Positions 1-6,038 are shown, numbered from the stretch's first letter. The stretch: 6,225 nucleotides of DNA from Actinomycetota bacterium (GCA_947491175.1 CANLIF010000077.1:1-6225); one strand, 5' to 3'. Program-made: numbers and translations. The notes: generated by a model not told the origin, from the letters alone.

Positions 1-142
1 ATTTCTTTTCGTGGTAAAGGTCTCGCACGTTCACCATTCCTTGCCGCCTGACAAGGTTCTCAGCCTTTACACACCTGAGAGTGTCGTTCCGAATTCACGC
101 ACGCGTTCATTCGGGATCGGGTGATCGTCTTTTGTTGTTGTC
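1..142 (-). promoter_or_regulatory. Structured leader between rpmJ and presumed rpsM, with candidate pseudoknot
   Basis: This is the non-coding stretch after the rpmJ stop. Read on the minus strand it holds three successive hairpins. H1 (89-114) has 6-bp arms CCGAAT/ATTCGG with a short inner ACG/CGT stem. H2 (58-80) has 6-bp arms TCTCAG/CTGAGA around an 11-nt loop. H3 (39-56) has 5-bp arms CCTTG/CAAGG. The H2 loop GTGTGTAAAGG (64-74) is complementary to CCTTTACCAC (11-20): seven contiguous pairs, then three more past one bulged base. That would make a pseudoknot ending about eight bases before the window edge. The last two bases (2-1) read AT and may begin the rpsM ATG. The known operon order rpmJ-rpsM-rpsK-rpsD makes rpsM the expected next gene, but none of its coding sequence is visible. 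I infer translational control of the alpha operon; S4 is the classical regulator in E. coli. There is no convincing -35/-10 pair and no U-tract. Confidence 0.5.
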
Positions 143-256
143 TTATCCCTGACGCTGTTTATGGCGAGGGTTTTCGCAAATGACCATGACTACACCATGA
201 CGACGAATGACTTTACACTTGTCGCACATTGGCTTAACTGAGGGATTAACCTTCAC
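143..256 (-). CDS. rpmJ: 50S ribosomal protein L36 (bL36), zinc-ribbon form, GTG start
   Basis: This complete 37-residue protein begins (M)[13 protein letters not shown] and ends KQRQG. It is the smallest large-subunit protein and binds 23S rRNA near the base of the stalk region. The zinc-binding pattern is intact: Cys11, Cys14, Cys27 and His32, so this is the zinc-dependent (C+) form. The start is decided by the sequence. The GTG at 256-254 is preceded by an in-frame TAA (262-260), so no earlier start exists, and AGGA (268-265) lies eight bases upstream as a ribosome binding site. The gene begins 14 nt after the infA stop and is surely co-transcribed with it. The order infA-rpmJ-rpsM is standard for Actinobacteria and many other bacteria. 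The stop is TAA, followed by an ACAACAACAA spacer. Confidence 0.96.
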   Translation of the reverse strand: MKVNPSVKPMCDKCKVIRRHGVVMVICENPRHKQRQG

Positions 257-270
257 TTTTTAGATCCTGA

Positions 271-492
271 TCACTTGTAGCGGTAGACAATTCTTCCACG
301 GGTTAGATCGTATGGAGATAGCTCCACAACAACCTTGTCATCAGGCAGAATACGGATGTAGTGCATACGCATCTTGCCTGAAATGTGTGCAAGTACTTTG
401 TGACCATTTTCGAGTTCTACCCGGAACATAGCGTTCGGTAGTGCCTCGGTGATAGTGCCCTCGATTTCGATGGCGCCGTCTTTTTTGGCCAT
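271..492 (-). CDS. infA: Translation initiation factor IF-1
   Basis: This 73-residue protein has a single S1-like OB fold. IF-1 binds the A site of the 30S subunit and works with IF-2 and IF-3 during initiation. The whole length matches the family: N-terminus [12 protein letters not shown], the core [20 protein letters not shown] (about 20-39), [12 protein letters not shown] (39-50) and the C-terminal [15 protein letters not shown]. The residue pair after ILP is DD; many bacteria have GD and actinobacteria often ED, so this is a mild variant. The ATG at 492 matches the universal MAKK start. The best Shine-Dalgarno, AAGGGAG (511-505), is 12 nt away, which is long, and it can pair with the CCTT next to the start codon. 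It is followed by rpmJ 14 nt later and preceded by a 175-nt gap after map, so it may have its own promoter. Confidence 0.98.
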   Translation of the reverse strand: MAKKDGAIEIEGTITEALPNAMFRVELENGHKVLAHISGKMRMHYIRILPDDKVVVELSPYDLTRGRIVYRYK

Positions 493-667
493 AAAGGTCT
501 TGTACTCCCTTAGAAGCGGCTCTCTTACGGAATTGCAAGAGGACCGACGTCCGATGTTACGGCAATACCCTGCAAAACATGAAATCCTGGGATTGACCCC
601 CCATTGAAATAAGGGTTTTTCAGACTCAGGATCGTTCAGATTGCACTAAACCGAGTCGAGAACCCAC
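493..667 (-). promoter_or_regulatory. map-infA intergenic region: infA 5' leader and possible promoter
   Basis: This 175-nt gap is the longest complete one in the window and sits where actinobacterial clusters often re-initiate transcription. On the minus strand it holds a terminator-like hairpin just after map (613-665), then a C/G-tract stretch, then two small hairpins: GGAC/GTCC arms at 541-552 and CTCTT/AAGAG arms at 522-541, which share base 541. After these comes the infA Shine-Dalgarno (505-511). No strong promoter is visible. The best I can offer is TAACAT (559-554) with TTTCAT (584-579) 19 bases upstream, a poor match to the -35/-10 consensus with a long spacer. The presence of a promoter is inferred from the gap and its contents and is not shown directly. 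Confidence 0.35.
613..665 (-). terminator. Candidate weak intrinsic terminator after map
   Basis: The hairpin starts two bases after the map stop. The outer arms are GGGTT (665-661) and AACCC (617-613). The inner arms are GACTCGG (657-651) and CC-T-GAGTC (630-623) with one bulged base, around a 20-nt loop. The 3' side runs into TTATTTCAAT, which is U-rich but interrupted. The internal loop and large loop make it weaker than a textbook terminator, so partial termination or 3'-end protection is equally possible. Confidence 0.35.
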
Positions 668-1498
668 TTAAACTGCGTATTTTGCAGCTGGGCTAGGGAT
701 TCCGTTGGCTTGGAAGTACTCGGCTCCCCCATCATGGGCAGTTAGCACCCATGGGCCCTCTGCAGTGATTGCAACTGTGTGTTCCCAGTGCGCAGCGCGA
801 GAGCCGTCAGTGGTTACCACGGTCCAATCGTCTTCCAAAGTTCTGACATGGCGACTACCTAAAGTTGCCATCGGTTCGATGGCAAGTGCCATGCCTACGA
901 CTAGCTCAGGGCCATGTCCGGGCTCACCATAATTTGGTACCAGCGGATCCATGTGCATTTTGGTGCCAATGCCATGGCCGCCGTACTCTTCTAAAATTCC
1001 ATACGGTCCAGCGTTGCGAATTGTTTTTTCAACTGCATGGCTAATGTCAGAAAGTCGATTACCAGCTGCTGCTTTTGATAATCCGGCCCACATAGAAAAC
1101 TGTGTTGCTGTACTGAGTGCGGTTTGTTTTTCAACTGGAGTACCAATCTCAATGGTTACAGCAGCGTCGCCATTCCAACCTTCAATGATTGCGCCAAAGT
1201 CAACTGAAAGAATGTCTCCATTTTGCAGAGTCCGTGAATTTGGAATTGCATGAACCACTTCTTCGTTAACTGAAGCGCAGATAACTGATGGGTAGCCAAA
1301 GTACCCGAGGAAAGATGATTCGGCTCCTGCGGCCTTTAACATTTCGCGAGCGATGCGATCAAGGTCTTCTGTTGTAACTCCAGGAGCTGCCTCAATCTGC
1401 ATGCGAGCAAGCACATCAGCAACAACGAGTCCAGCTTTACGCATCAATAAAAATTGAGCCAGAGTTTTTATTTCAAATTTACTTTTGCGACCAAACAT
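668..1498 (-). CDS. map: Methionine aminopeptidase, type I
   Basis: This cytosolic metalloprotease removes the initiator methionine from nascent proteins. It is 276 residues long with the pita-bread fold of the M24A family. All expected catalytic and metal-binding residues are visible: His83 (VVHAIP), Asp100 (SVDFG), Asp111 (NGDAA), His175 (GGHGIG), Glu208 (AIEPM) and Glu239 (WEHT). His182, in KMHMDPLVPNYG, fits the usual second histidine of the substrate pocket. It begins MFGRKSKFEIKT with no long N-terminal SH3-binding or zinc extension, so it is the simple cytosolic type Ia form. The ATG at 1498 has AGGA a few bases upstream and lies nine bases after the adk stop, so the two are one transcript. 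The order secY-adk-map is the usual actinobacterial and Gram-positive arrangement. The stop TAA is followed by the candidate terminator. Confidence 0.97.
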   Translation of the reverse strand: MFGRKSKFEIKTLAQFLLMRKAGLVVADVLARMQIEAAPGVTTEDLDRIAREMLKAAGAESSFLGYFGYPSVICASVNEEVVHAIPNSRTLQNGDILSVDFGAIIEGWNGDAAVTIEIGTPVEKQTALSTATQFSMWAGLSKAAAGNRLSDISHAVEKTIRNAGPYGILEEYGGHGIGTKMHMDPLVPNYGEPGHGPELVVGMALAIEPMATLGSRHVRTLEDDWTVVTTDGSRAAHWEHTVAITAEGPWVLTAHDGGAEYFQANGIPSPAAKYAV

Positions 1499-1507
1499 GT
1501 GGTCCTA

Positions 1508-2065
1508 CTAACTATTTAACGCAGCAGAAATTCGCGCAGTTACGTCTTCTACGGAACCAAGTCCATCAACCTGCACAAGCAGTCCACGTGATTTGTATAG
1601 AGCAGTCAGCGGAGCGGTTTGCTCTTCGTAAATTTCAAGGCGTCGTCGAATCACATCCTCAGTGTCATCTGTGCGACCTTGTTCCTGAGCTCTTACAAGC
1701 AGGCGCTTAACTACTTCGTTAGTATCCGCAGTGAGTTCAATGACTCGGTCGAGTGGCTTTGCACTGAGCATGCCGTCAAGCTCTGCAACTTGCGCAACAG
1801 TTCGTGGATAGCCATCCAACAAGAACCCAGCTTGGGTATCAGCATCTCTTAGCCGTTCCCGAACCATTCCATTGGTGACTGAATCTGGAACGTACTCGCC
1901 GGCGTCCATGTACTTTTTTGCTTCTTGGCCAAGTGCTGTGCCATTGGTCAGATTCAAGCGAAATAAATCACCAGTTGAAACATGGGTAATACCAAACTCT
2001 TCGCAGATCATGGCAGATTGCGTACCTTTACCAGCTCCCGGTGGCCCCATGATGAGCAGGCGCAC
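1508..2065 (-). CDS. adk: Adenylate kinase, short form lacking the LID domain
   Basis: This enzyme catalyses ATP + AMP = 2 ADP and sets the adenylate balance in the cytosol. At 185 residues it is shorter than the E. coli-type enzyme of about 214. The P-loop is GPPGAGKGT (7-15, Lys13). The AMP-binding part shows STGD (30-33) with Arg36, and GFLLDGYPRT (80-89) with Arg88. After Arg131 the chain goes directly as GRTDDTEDVIRRRL into the C-terminal core (EIYEEQTAPL), so the usual lid or zinc finger of about 30 residues is absent. This short form is known from actinobacteria such as Mycobacterium. The start is GTG at 2065; the internal ATG at residue 6 would remove strand beta-1, so GTG is chosen. 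GTG overlaps the secY TAG by one base (TAGTG), and I see no well-placed Shine-Dalgarno, which suggests translational coupling to secY. Confidence 0.97.
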   Translation of the reverse strand: MRLLIMGPPGAGKGTQSAMICEEFGITHVSTGDLFRLNLTNGTALGQEAKKYMDAGEYVPDSVTNGMVRERLRDADTQAGFLLDGYPRTVAQVAELDGMLSAKPLDRVIELTADTNEVVKRLLVRAQEQGRTDDTEDVIRRRLEIYEEQTAPLTALYKSRGLLVQVDGLGSVEDVTARISAALNS

Positions 2066-3357
2066 TACTTCAGGAAGCCTTCGTAATTGCGCTGCTGCAG
2101 TTGGCTCTCGATTTGCTTAACGGTATCTAGACCCACACCAACAATGATGAGAATACTCGTGCCACCAAATGCAAATCTGGTTCCAACGCCAAGTGCTTCA
2201 AATGCCAAGTAAGGCAAAGTTGCGATCGTTGCAAGGTAAAGAGCGCCGGGCAAAGTAATGCGGTTTAGTACATACGCCAAATAGTCAGCAGTTGGCTTAC
2301 CTGATCGGATTCCTGGAATAAAGCCGCCGTATTGCTTCATGTTGTCAGCAGTTTCTTCTGGGTTGAAAGTAATCGAAACATAGAAATATGCAAAGAAAAG
2401 AATCAGTAGGAAGTTAAGTGATAAGTAACCAGCACGACCTGGATCCATATACGTAGCTACCCATTGTGCCCAGCCCGCTTGCGAGCCAGTTAACTGAACG
2501 ATCAGTGAAGGCAGGTAAAGCAAAGATGACGAGAAAATAACTGGGATGATTCCTGCTTGGTTTACCTTGATTGGTAAGTAGGTCGAAGTGCCACCGTAAG
2601 ACTTTCGACCAACTTGACGCTTTGCATACTGAACTGGAATTCGTCGCTGAGCTTGTTCTACGAAAACAATTGCCACGATTGTGATGCTGATAACCAGCAG
2701 CACTAGCAAGAACTTCAAAGTGCCATCGATCGTAAAGATCGAAACCAGTTGTCCTGGGAACGAAGAAATAATCGAAGAGAAAATAAGGATTGACATTCCA
2801 TTACCAACACCACGATCCGTAATTAATTCACCAAGCCACATGATCAAGGCAGTTCCTGCTGTCATGGCAACCACGATTGTTAGCAACATCTGAATTGACT
2901 GATTTGGCAACAACTGTTCATTACACCCTTGGAATAATCGACCTGGAGTTCTAGCCAAAGTAATGATGGTGGTGGACTGCAGTATTGCTAAACCGATTGT
3001 TAAGAAACGGGTGTACTGAGTGATCTGGGCTTGCCCAGCAGATCCTTCTTTTTTCAATGTTTCAAGACGAGGAATCACAACAGTAAGCAACTGAATAATG
3101 ATGCTTGCTGTGATGTAAGGCATGATGCCCAGTGCAAAAATCGAAAGCTGTAGTAACGCGCCACCGCTGAATAAGTTAATGAGTCCGTAAATCGAGTTAT
3201 CCTGCACCGAATCAACACAAGTTTGAACTGCGGTGTAACTTACGCCAGGAGCCGGAATTACCGAGCCCAGACGAAACAACCCGATCATGCCCAAAGTGAA
3301 CAATAACTTTCGGCGCAGATCCGGAGTACGGAATGCGGCTGCGAATGCGCTTAGCAC
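2065..3357 (-). CDS. secY: Preprotein translocase subunit SecY
   Basis: This is the channel subunit of the SecYEG translocon in the cytoplasmic membrane; with SecA it exports proteins and it also inserts membrane proteins. It is 430 residues, the normal length, with ten hydrophobic segments at roughly 18-36, 70-93, 116-136, 156-177, 184-203, 212-233, 268-288, 312-331, 368-387 and 396-412. The plug-forming region is around 59-68 (LINLFSGGAL). The cytoplasmic C4 loop reads QRRIPVQYAKR (237-247). The C5 loop contains GFIPGIRSG, whose Arg351 corresponds to the SecA-contacting arginine of E. coli SecY (Arg357). The start is GTG at 3357, fixed by a near-perfect AAGGAGG five bases upstream. The C-terminus QQRNYEGFLK is typical of actinobacteria. 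The gene overlaps adk by one base and is separated from rplO by 78 nt that include a strong hairpin, so its expression may be set apart from the ribosomal proteins. Confidence 0.98.
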   Translation of the reverse strand: MLSAFAAAFRTPDLRRKLLFTLGMIGLFRLGSVIPAPGVSYTAVQTCVDSVQDNSIYGLINLFSGGALLQLSIFALGIMPYITASIIIQLLTVVIPRLETLKKEGSAGQAQITQYTRFLTIGLAILQSTTIITLARTPGRLFQGCNEQLLPNQSIQMLLTIVVAMTAGTALIMWLGELITDRGVGNGMSILIFSSIISSFPGQLVSIFTIDGTLKFLLVLLVISITIVAIVFVEQAQRRIPVQYAKRQVGRKSYGGTSTYLPIKVNQAGIIPVIFSSSLLYLPSLIVQLTGSQAGWAQWVATYMDPGRAGYLSLNFLLILFFAYFYVSITFNPEETADNMKQYGGFIPGIRSGKPTADYLAYVLNRITLPGALYLATIATLPYLAFEALGVGTRFAFGGTSILIIVGVGLDTVKQIESQLQQRNYEGFLK

Positions 3358-3362
3358 TCTTG

Positions 3363-3369
3363 CCTCCTT
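3363..3369 (-). promoter_or_regulatory. Strong Shine-Dalgarno of secY
   Basis: The minus strand reads AAGGAGG, five bases before the secY GTG. It is the best match to the anti-Shine-Dalgarno in the window and decides the non-ATG start. Its strength also suggests that secY is translated independently and not by coupling to rplO, whose stop lies 78 nt upstream beyond a hairpin. Confidence 0.85.
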
Positions 3370-3390
3370 TTTACTTACTGACTAGAAAAC

Positions 3391-3433
3391 CATTTGACTT
3401 CGGCAGCCTCATACTTGCTGTCGAAGTCAAATG
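3391..3433 (-). terminator. Strong rplO-secY intercistronic hairpin, possible attenuator
   Basis: A perfect 12-bp inverted repeat, CATTTGACTTCG (3391-3402) and CGAAGTCAAATG (3422-3433), is extended inward across one mismatch by CAGC/GCTG (3404-3407, 3417-3420), leaving a 9-nt loop. In the minus-strand transcript the stem begins two bases after the rplO stop and is followed by GGTTTTCTAG, which holds only four consecutive Ts. This looks like a partial intrinsic terminator or a processing/stability hairpin. Either would lower secY-adk-map relative to the ribosomal proteins. The dyad is certain; its function is inferred. Confidence 0.6.
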
Positions 3434-3435
3434 AA

Positions 3436-3876
3436 TCAGATCTGGGTTACGGAACCACCAGCTGCAGCAATTTTTGCCTTAGCTGATTCTGAGAAAGCGT
3501 TTGCGGTTACCTTTACGGACACTGTGATTTCGCCTTGGCCAAGCACCTTAACTAGTTCGCCCTTGCGGACTGCCCCAGCCTTGATTAGGTCAGAGATTGT
3601 TATCTCGCCACCCTTTGGAAATAGTGCGTTGATTTGAGCAACGTTAACAACCTGGTACTCGGTGCCAAATGGGTTCTTGAATCCCTTTAGCTTTGGAGTA
3701 CGCATGTGAAGTGGCATTTGGCCACCCTCGAAGCGAGCTGGAACTTGATAGCGAGCCTTTGTACCCTTGGTACCGCGACCAGCTGTCTTACCCTTGCTAC
3801 CTTCACCACGGCCTACGCGTGTCTTTGCAGTCTTGCTACCCGGAGCCGGGCGAAGATGATGAACCTTAAGTGTCAT
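3436..3876 (-). CDS. rplO: 50S ribosomal protein L15 (uL15)
   Basis: This 146-residue large-subunit protein binds 23S rRNA and assembles late. The N-terminal extension that threads into rRNA is rich in Gly, Lys and Arg: [20 protein letters not shown] (21-40). The family signature follows as [18 protein letters not shown] (49-66). The C-terminal globular part includes [20 protein letters not shown] and ends at [10 protein letters not shown]. The ATG at 3876 starts two bases after the rpmD stop, with GAGGAGG about ten bases upstream inside the rpmD end, so it is coupled to rpmD. It is the last gene of the ribosomal block, and its TGA stop lies two bases before the long inverted repeat. Confidence 0.97.
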   Translation of the reverse strand: MTLKVHHLRPAPGSKTAKTRVGRGEGSKGKTAGRGTKGTKARYQVPARFEGGQMPLHMRTPKLKGFKNPFGTEYQVVNVAQINALFPKGGEITISDLIKAGAVRKGELVKVLGQGEITVSVKVTANAFSESAKAKIAAAGGSVTQI

Positions 3877-3878
3877 GG

Positions 3879-4061
3879 TTACTTAACCTCCTCAACACTG
3901 ACCATGTGGCGAACGGTGTTAACCATGCCACGAATTTCTGGACGATCTTCTTTAACAACAGTGTCGCCGATTCGCTTCAAGCCAAGTGAGCGCAATGTGT
4001 CGCGCTGATTTTGCTTGCCGCCAATGTCTGACTTCAACTGAGTTACCTTGAGCTGTGCCAT
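3879..4061 (-). CDS. rpmD: 50S ribosomal protein L30 (uL30)
   Basis: This complete 60-residue protein is the usual length of bacterial L30. It begins [20 protein letters not shown] and carries the family's core [15 protein letters not shown] (about 22-36), then [19 protein letters not shown]. It binds 23S rRNA on the large subunit. Its ATG overlaps the rpsE TAA stop by one base (TAATG), and AAGG lies about a dozen bases upstream within rpsE, so translation is probably coupled by termination and re-initiation. rplO follows after two bases. Confidence 0.97.
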   Translation of the reverse strand: MAQLKVTQLKSDIGGKQNQRDTLRSLGLKRIGDTVVKEDRPEIRGMVNTVRHMVSVEEVK

Positions 4062-4675
4062 TACGCACCGACCTTTTCTGCATTCGCACGAAGTAAGGCA
4101 GCCGGGGCAACCTGATCTAGCGGCAGTCCACGTCGAGCAGCAACCTGCTCTGGGCGTTCTAGCATTTTCAGTGCAGCAACAGTTGCGTGAACGATGTTGA
4201 TTGCGTTGTCAGATCCAAGTGACTTGGAAAGAACGTCATGGATTCCAGCGCACTCAAGTACTGCGCGAACTGGTCCACCAGCAATAACACCAGTTCCTGG
4301 AGCTGCTGGACGAAGCATTACAACTCCGGCTGCAGCCTCACCCTTTACTGGGTGTGGAATTGTGCTTTGGATGCGAGGCACTGGGAAGAAATTCTTCTTT
4401 GCTTCCTCAACACCCTTGGCGATGGCAGCAGGGACCTCTTTTGCCTTGCCGTAGCCCACGCCTACACGACCGTCGCCGTCACCGACAACAACTAGAGCGG
4501 TGAAGCTAAAGCGACGACCACCCTTTACAACTTTGGATACACGATTGATCGCAACTACGCGTTCTACGAATGCGCTCTTCTCGGCAGGTGCCTGAGAGCG
4601 ATCATTACGATCACGACGTTCGCGACGATCGGTTCCGCCTTCGCGAGTTTCACCACCACGTTGGTTAGCAGCCAT
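4061..4675 (-). CDS. rpsE: 30S ribosomal protein S5 (uS5)
   Basis: This 204-residue small-subunit protein sits near the mRNA entry tunnel and contributes to decoding accuracy. Residues 1-34 form a highly charged Arg/Asp/Glu tail ([20 protein letters not shown] and on), longer than the short E. coli N-terminus and typical of actinobacteria. The double-stranded RNA-binding S5 domain follows: [20 protein letters not shown] (about 36-55), [20 protein letters not shown] (56-75) and [19 protein letters not shown]. The C-terminal domain has [35 protein letters not shown] and the conserved [20 protein letters not shown]. The ATG at 4675 has AGGA nine bases upstream. It lies 27 nt after rplR and overlaps rpmD by one base. 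Confidence 0.97.
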   Translation of the reverse strand: MAANQRGGETREGGTDRRERRDRNDRSQAPAEKSAFVERVVAINRVSKVVKGGRRFSFTALVVVGDGDGRVGVGYGKAKEVPAAIAKGVEEAKKNFFPVPRIQSTIPHPVKGEAAAGVVMLRPAAPGTGVIAGGPVRAVLECAGIHDVLSKSLGSDNAINIVHATVAALKMLERPEQVAARRGLPLDQVAPAALLRANAEKVGA

Positions 4676-4702
4676 AATAACTTTTCCTACTTCCTTCGTG
4701 AC

Positions 4703-5083
4703 TTAGAAATCGAGGCCGCCCTCGCGGGCGCCATCAGCTAGGGCCGCAATTCGACCGTGGTACTTGTTGCCACCGCGGTCAAAAACGACTGTTGAAATTC
4801 CGGCTTGCTTTGCACGTTCTGCAACAAGTTGACCGACCTCGCGGGCCTTGGCGCTCTTGTCATCTGACTTGCTCTTCAAGGTTTTTTCCATTGTTGATGC
4901 GTACGCAAGTGTGTGACCTGCAACGTCGTCAACAACTTGCACCGAGATGTGACGAGCTGAACGGTTAACAACCATGCGTGGACGCGCAGTTGTTCCCGAA
5001 AGCTTCTTACGAACTCGAGTGTGGCGACGCTTACGTGCTACCGCTTTCTTGTTACCTGAACCTAATTTGGCTACGACAGACAT
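4703..5083 (-). CDS. rplR: 50S ribosomal protein L18 (uL18)
   Basis: This 126-residue protein binds 5S rRNA together with L5 and helps dock it onto the large subunit. The basic N-terminal region [20 protein letters not shown] (12-31) is followed by the core [20 protein letters not shown] (35-54), which is typical of the family. The C-terminal signature is [20 protein letters not shown] (101-120), ending EGGLDF. The ATG at 5083 is two bases after the rplF stop; only a weak AAGAAG is upstream, so coupling to rplF is likely. Order and length match the standard spc operon. Confidence 0.97.
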   Translation of the reverse strand: MSVVAKLGSGNKKAVARKRRHTRVRKKLSGTTARPRMVVNRSARHISVQVVDDVAGHTLAYASTMEKTLKSKSDDKSAKAREVGQLVAERAKQAGISTVVFDRGGNKYHGRIAALADGAREGGLDF

Positions 5084-5085
5084 GA

Positions 5086-5628
5086 TTACTTCTTGCCAGC
5101 CTTTCCAGCCTTGCGACGAATAACTTCGTCTGAATAACGGATACCTTTTGCCTTGTATGGATCTGGCTTACGAAGTTTGCGAAGGTTTGCGGATACTTCG
5201 CCAACCTGCTGCTTATCGATACCTGATACATGCAATTTTGTTGGAGTCTCAACTGTGAAAGTAATTCCTGCTGGCGCAGTCACCTTAACTGGATGAGAGT
5301 AACCAAGTGCGAATTCCAAAGTGTCTCCCTGGGCAGCCACGCGGTAACCAGTACCTGTGATTTCCAAAGTCTTTGAATAACCCTGTGTGACACCAACGAC
5401 CATGTTAGAGATCAATGTGCGAGTTAGGCCGTGGCGGGCACGACTTTCGCGCTCGTCGTTTGGACGGTTAACTGCAAGCTGACCATCTTCTTCTCGAGAA
5501 ACTGTGATTGGTTCAACAACAACATGTGAAAGTGAACCTTTAGGTCCCTTTACTGTGATGTTTGATCCATCAATAGTTACGTCTACCCCACTTGGGATAG
5601 TGATTGGCATACGACCGATACGTGACAT
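5086..5628 (-). CDS. rplF: 50S ribosomal protein L6 (uL6)
   Basis: This 180-residue protein lies near the factor-binding site and sarcin-ricin loop of the large subunit. It consists of two related alpha/beta domains. The first runs from [19 protein letters not shown] through VKGPKGSL and [20 protein letters not shown] (about 65-84). The second contains [20 protein letters not shown] and the C-terminal signature [20 protein letters not shown]. The reading frame is open for 20 more codons upstream (to 5688), but the family begins MSRIG, and the ATG at 5628 has GGGAG six bases upstream. The longer version would overlap rpsH and is rejected. It lies 11 nt after rpsH and 2 nt before rplR. Confidence 0.97.
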   Translation of the reverse strand: MSRIGRMPITIPSGVDVTIDGSNITVKGPKGSLSHVVVEPITVSREEDGQLAVNRPNDERESRARHGLTRTLISNMVVGVTQGYSKTLEITGTGYRVAAQGDTLEFALGYSHPVKVTAPAGITFTVETPTKLHVSGIDKQQVGEVSANLRKLRKPDPYKAKGIRYSDEVIRRKAGKAGKK

Positions 5629-5639
5629 AACAGGCTCCC

Positions 5640-6038
5640 TTACCAGACGTAGGCGAGGACTTCTCCACCTACGCCCTTCTGTGCGCACTGCTTGTCGGTT
5701 AAAAGACCTGTTGATGTTGAAATGATTGCCACACCAAGTCCGCCAAGTACGCGAGGAAGAGCAGTGCTCTTTGCGTACACACGAAGACCTGGCTTGGAAA
5801 CGCGACGGACACCGGCGATTGAACGCTCGCGGTTTGGTCCGTACTTCAAACTTATGTTCAGAGTCTTGCCAACAGGTGCATCTGCAATGTCAAAGCTTCC
5901 GATGTAACCCTCACGCTTGAGGATTTCAGCGATGTGCTCTTTCATTTTGGAATGCGGCATTGACACGGACTCGTGGTGAGCCGAGTTTGCATTGCGAACA
6001 CGCGTGAGCATGTCTGCAATTGGGTCGGTCATAGTCAT
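5640..6038 (-). CDS. rpsH: 30S ribosomal protein S8 (uS8)
   Basis: This 132-residue primary 16S rRNA-binding protein organises the central domain of the 30S subunit; in E. coli it is also the autogenous repressor of the spc operon. The N-terminus [20 protein letters not shown] is the family signature. The RNA-binding C-terminal half holds [12 protein letters not shown] (106-117) and ends [12 protein letters not shown]. Two in-frame ATGs exist, at 6038 and 6032. The first fits the usual MTMTDP start and has AAGGG about ten bases upstream, so it is chosen. A small GGC/GCC hairpin (6040-6050) touches that ribosome binding site. It is 58 nt downstream of the S14 gene and 11 nt upstream of rplF. 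Confidence 0.97.
   Translation of the reverse strand: MTMTDPIADMLTRVRNANSAHHESVSMPHSKMKEHIAEILKREGYIGSFDIADAPVGKTLNISLKYGPNRERSIAGVRRVSKPGLRVYAKSTALPRVLGGLGVAIISTSTGLLTDKQCAQKGVGGEVLAYVW

Noticed and set aside
1..37. A small open frame from ATG (37-35) with AAGGA directly before it, reading MVNVRDLYHEKK to the edge
   Set aside because: The Shine-Dalgarno touches the ATG with no spacing, the peptide does not resemble the S13 N-terminus, and the frame differs from that of an ATG at the window edge.
113..126. GATC...GATC pair as an extra hairpin upstream of H1
   Set aside because: Each GATC is its own reverse complement, so a 4-bp match is automatic; no further pairing extends it.
593..598. 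TTGACC on the plus strand as a -35 box
   Set aside because: No -10 element lies 16-18 bases downstream and no plus-strand gene follows.
603..620. A plus-strand CCC...GGG hairpin followed by TTTTT, looking like a terminator
   Set aside because: There is no plus-strand gene to terminate, and the stem has only three pairs. The same bases take part in the minus-strand hairpin after map.
5629..5688. A 20-codon N-terminal extension of rplF beginning [13 protein letters not shown]
   Set aside because: The L6 family starts at MSRIG, a good Shine-Dalgarno precedes the ATG at 5628, and the extension would lie within the 3' end of rpsH, whose frame is certain.
705..5920. Plus-strand and out-of-frame open frames of 60-100 codons overlapping map, adk, secY, rplO, rpsE, rplF and rpsH
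   Set aside because: They lie opposite or within genes whose proteins match conserved families over full length, and none shows a recognisable domain or a dedicated ribosome binding site.
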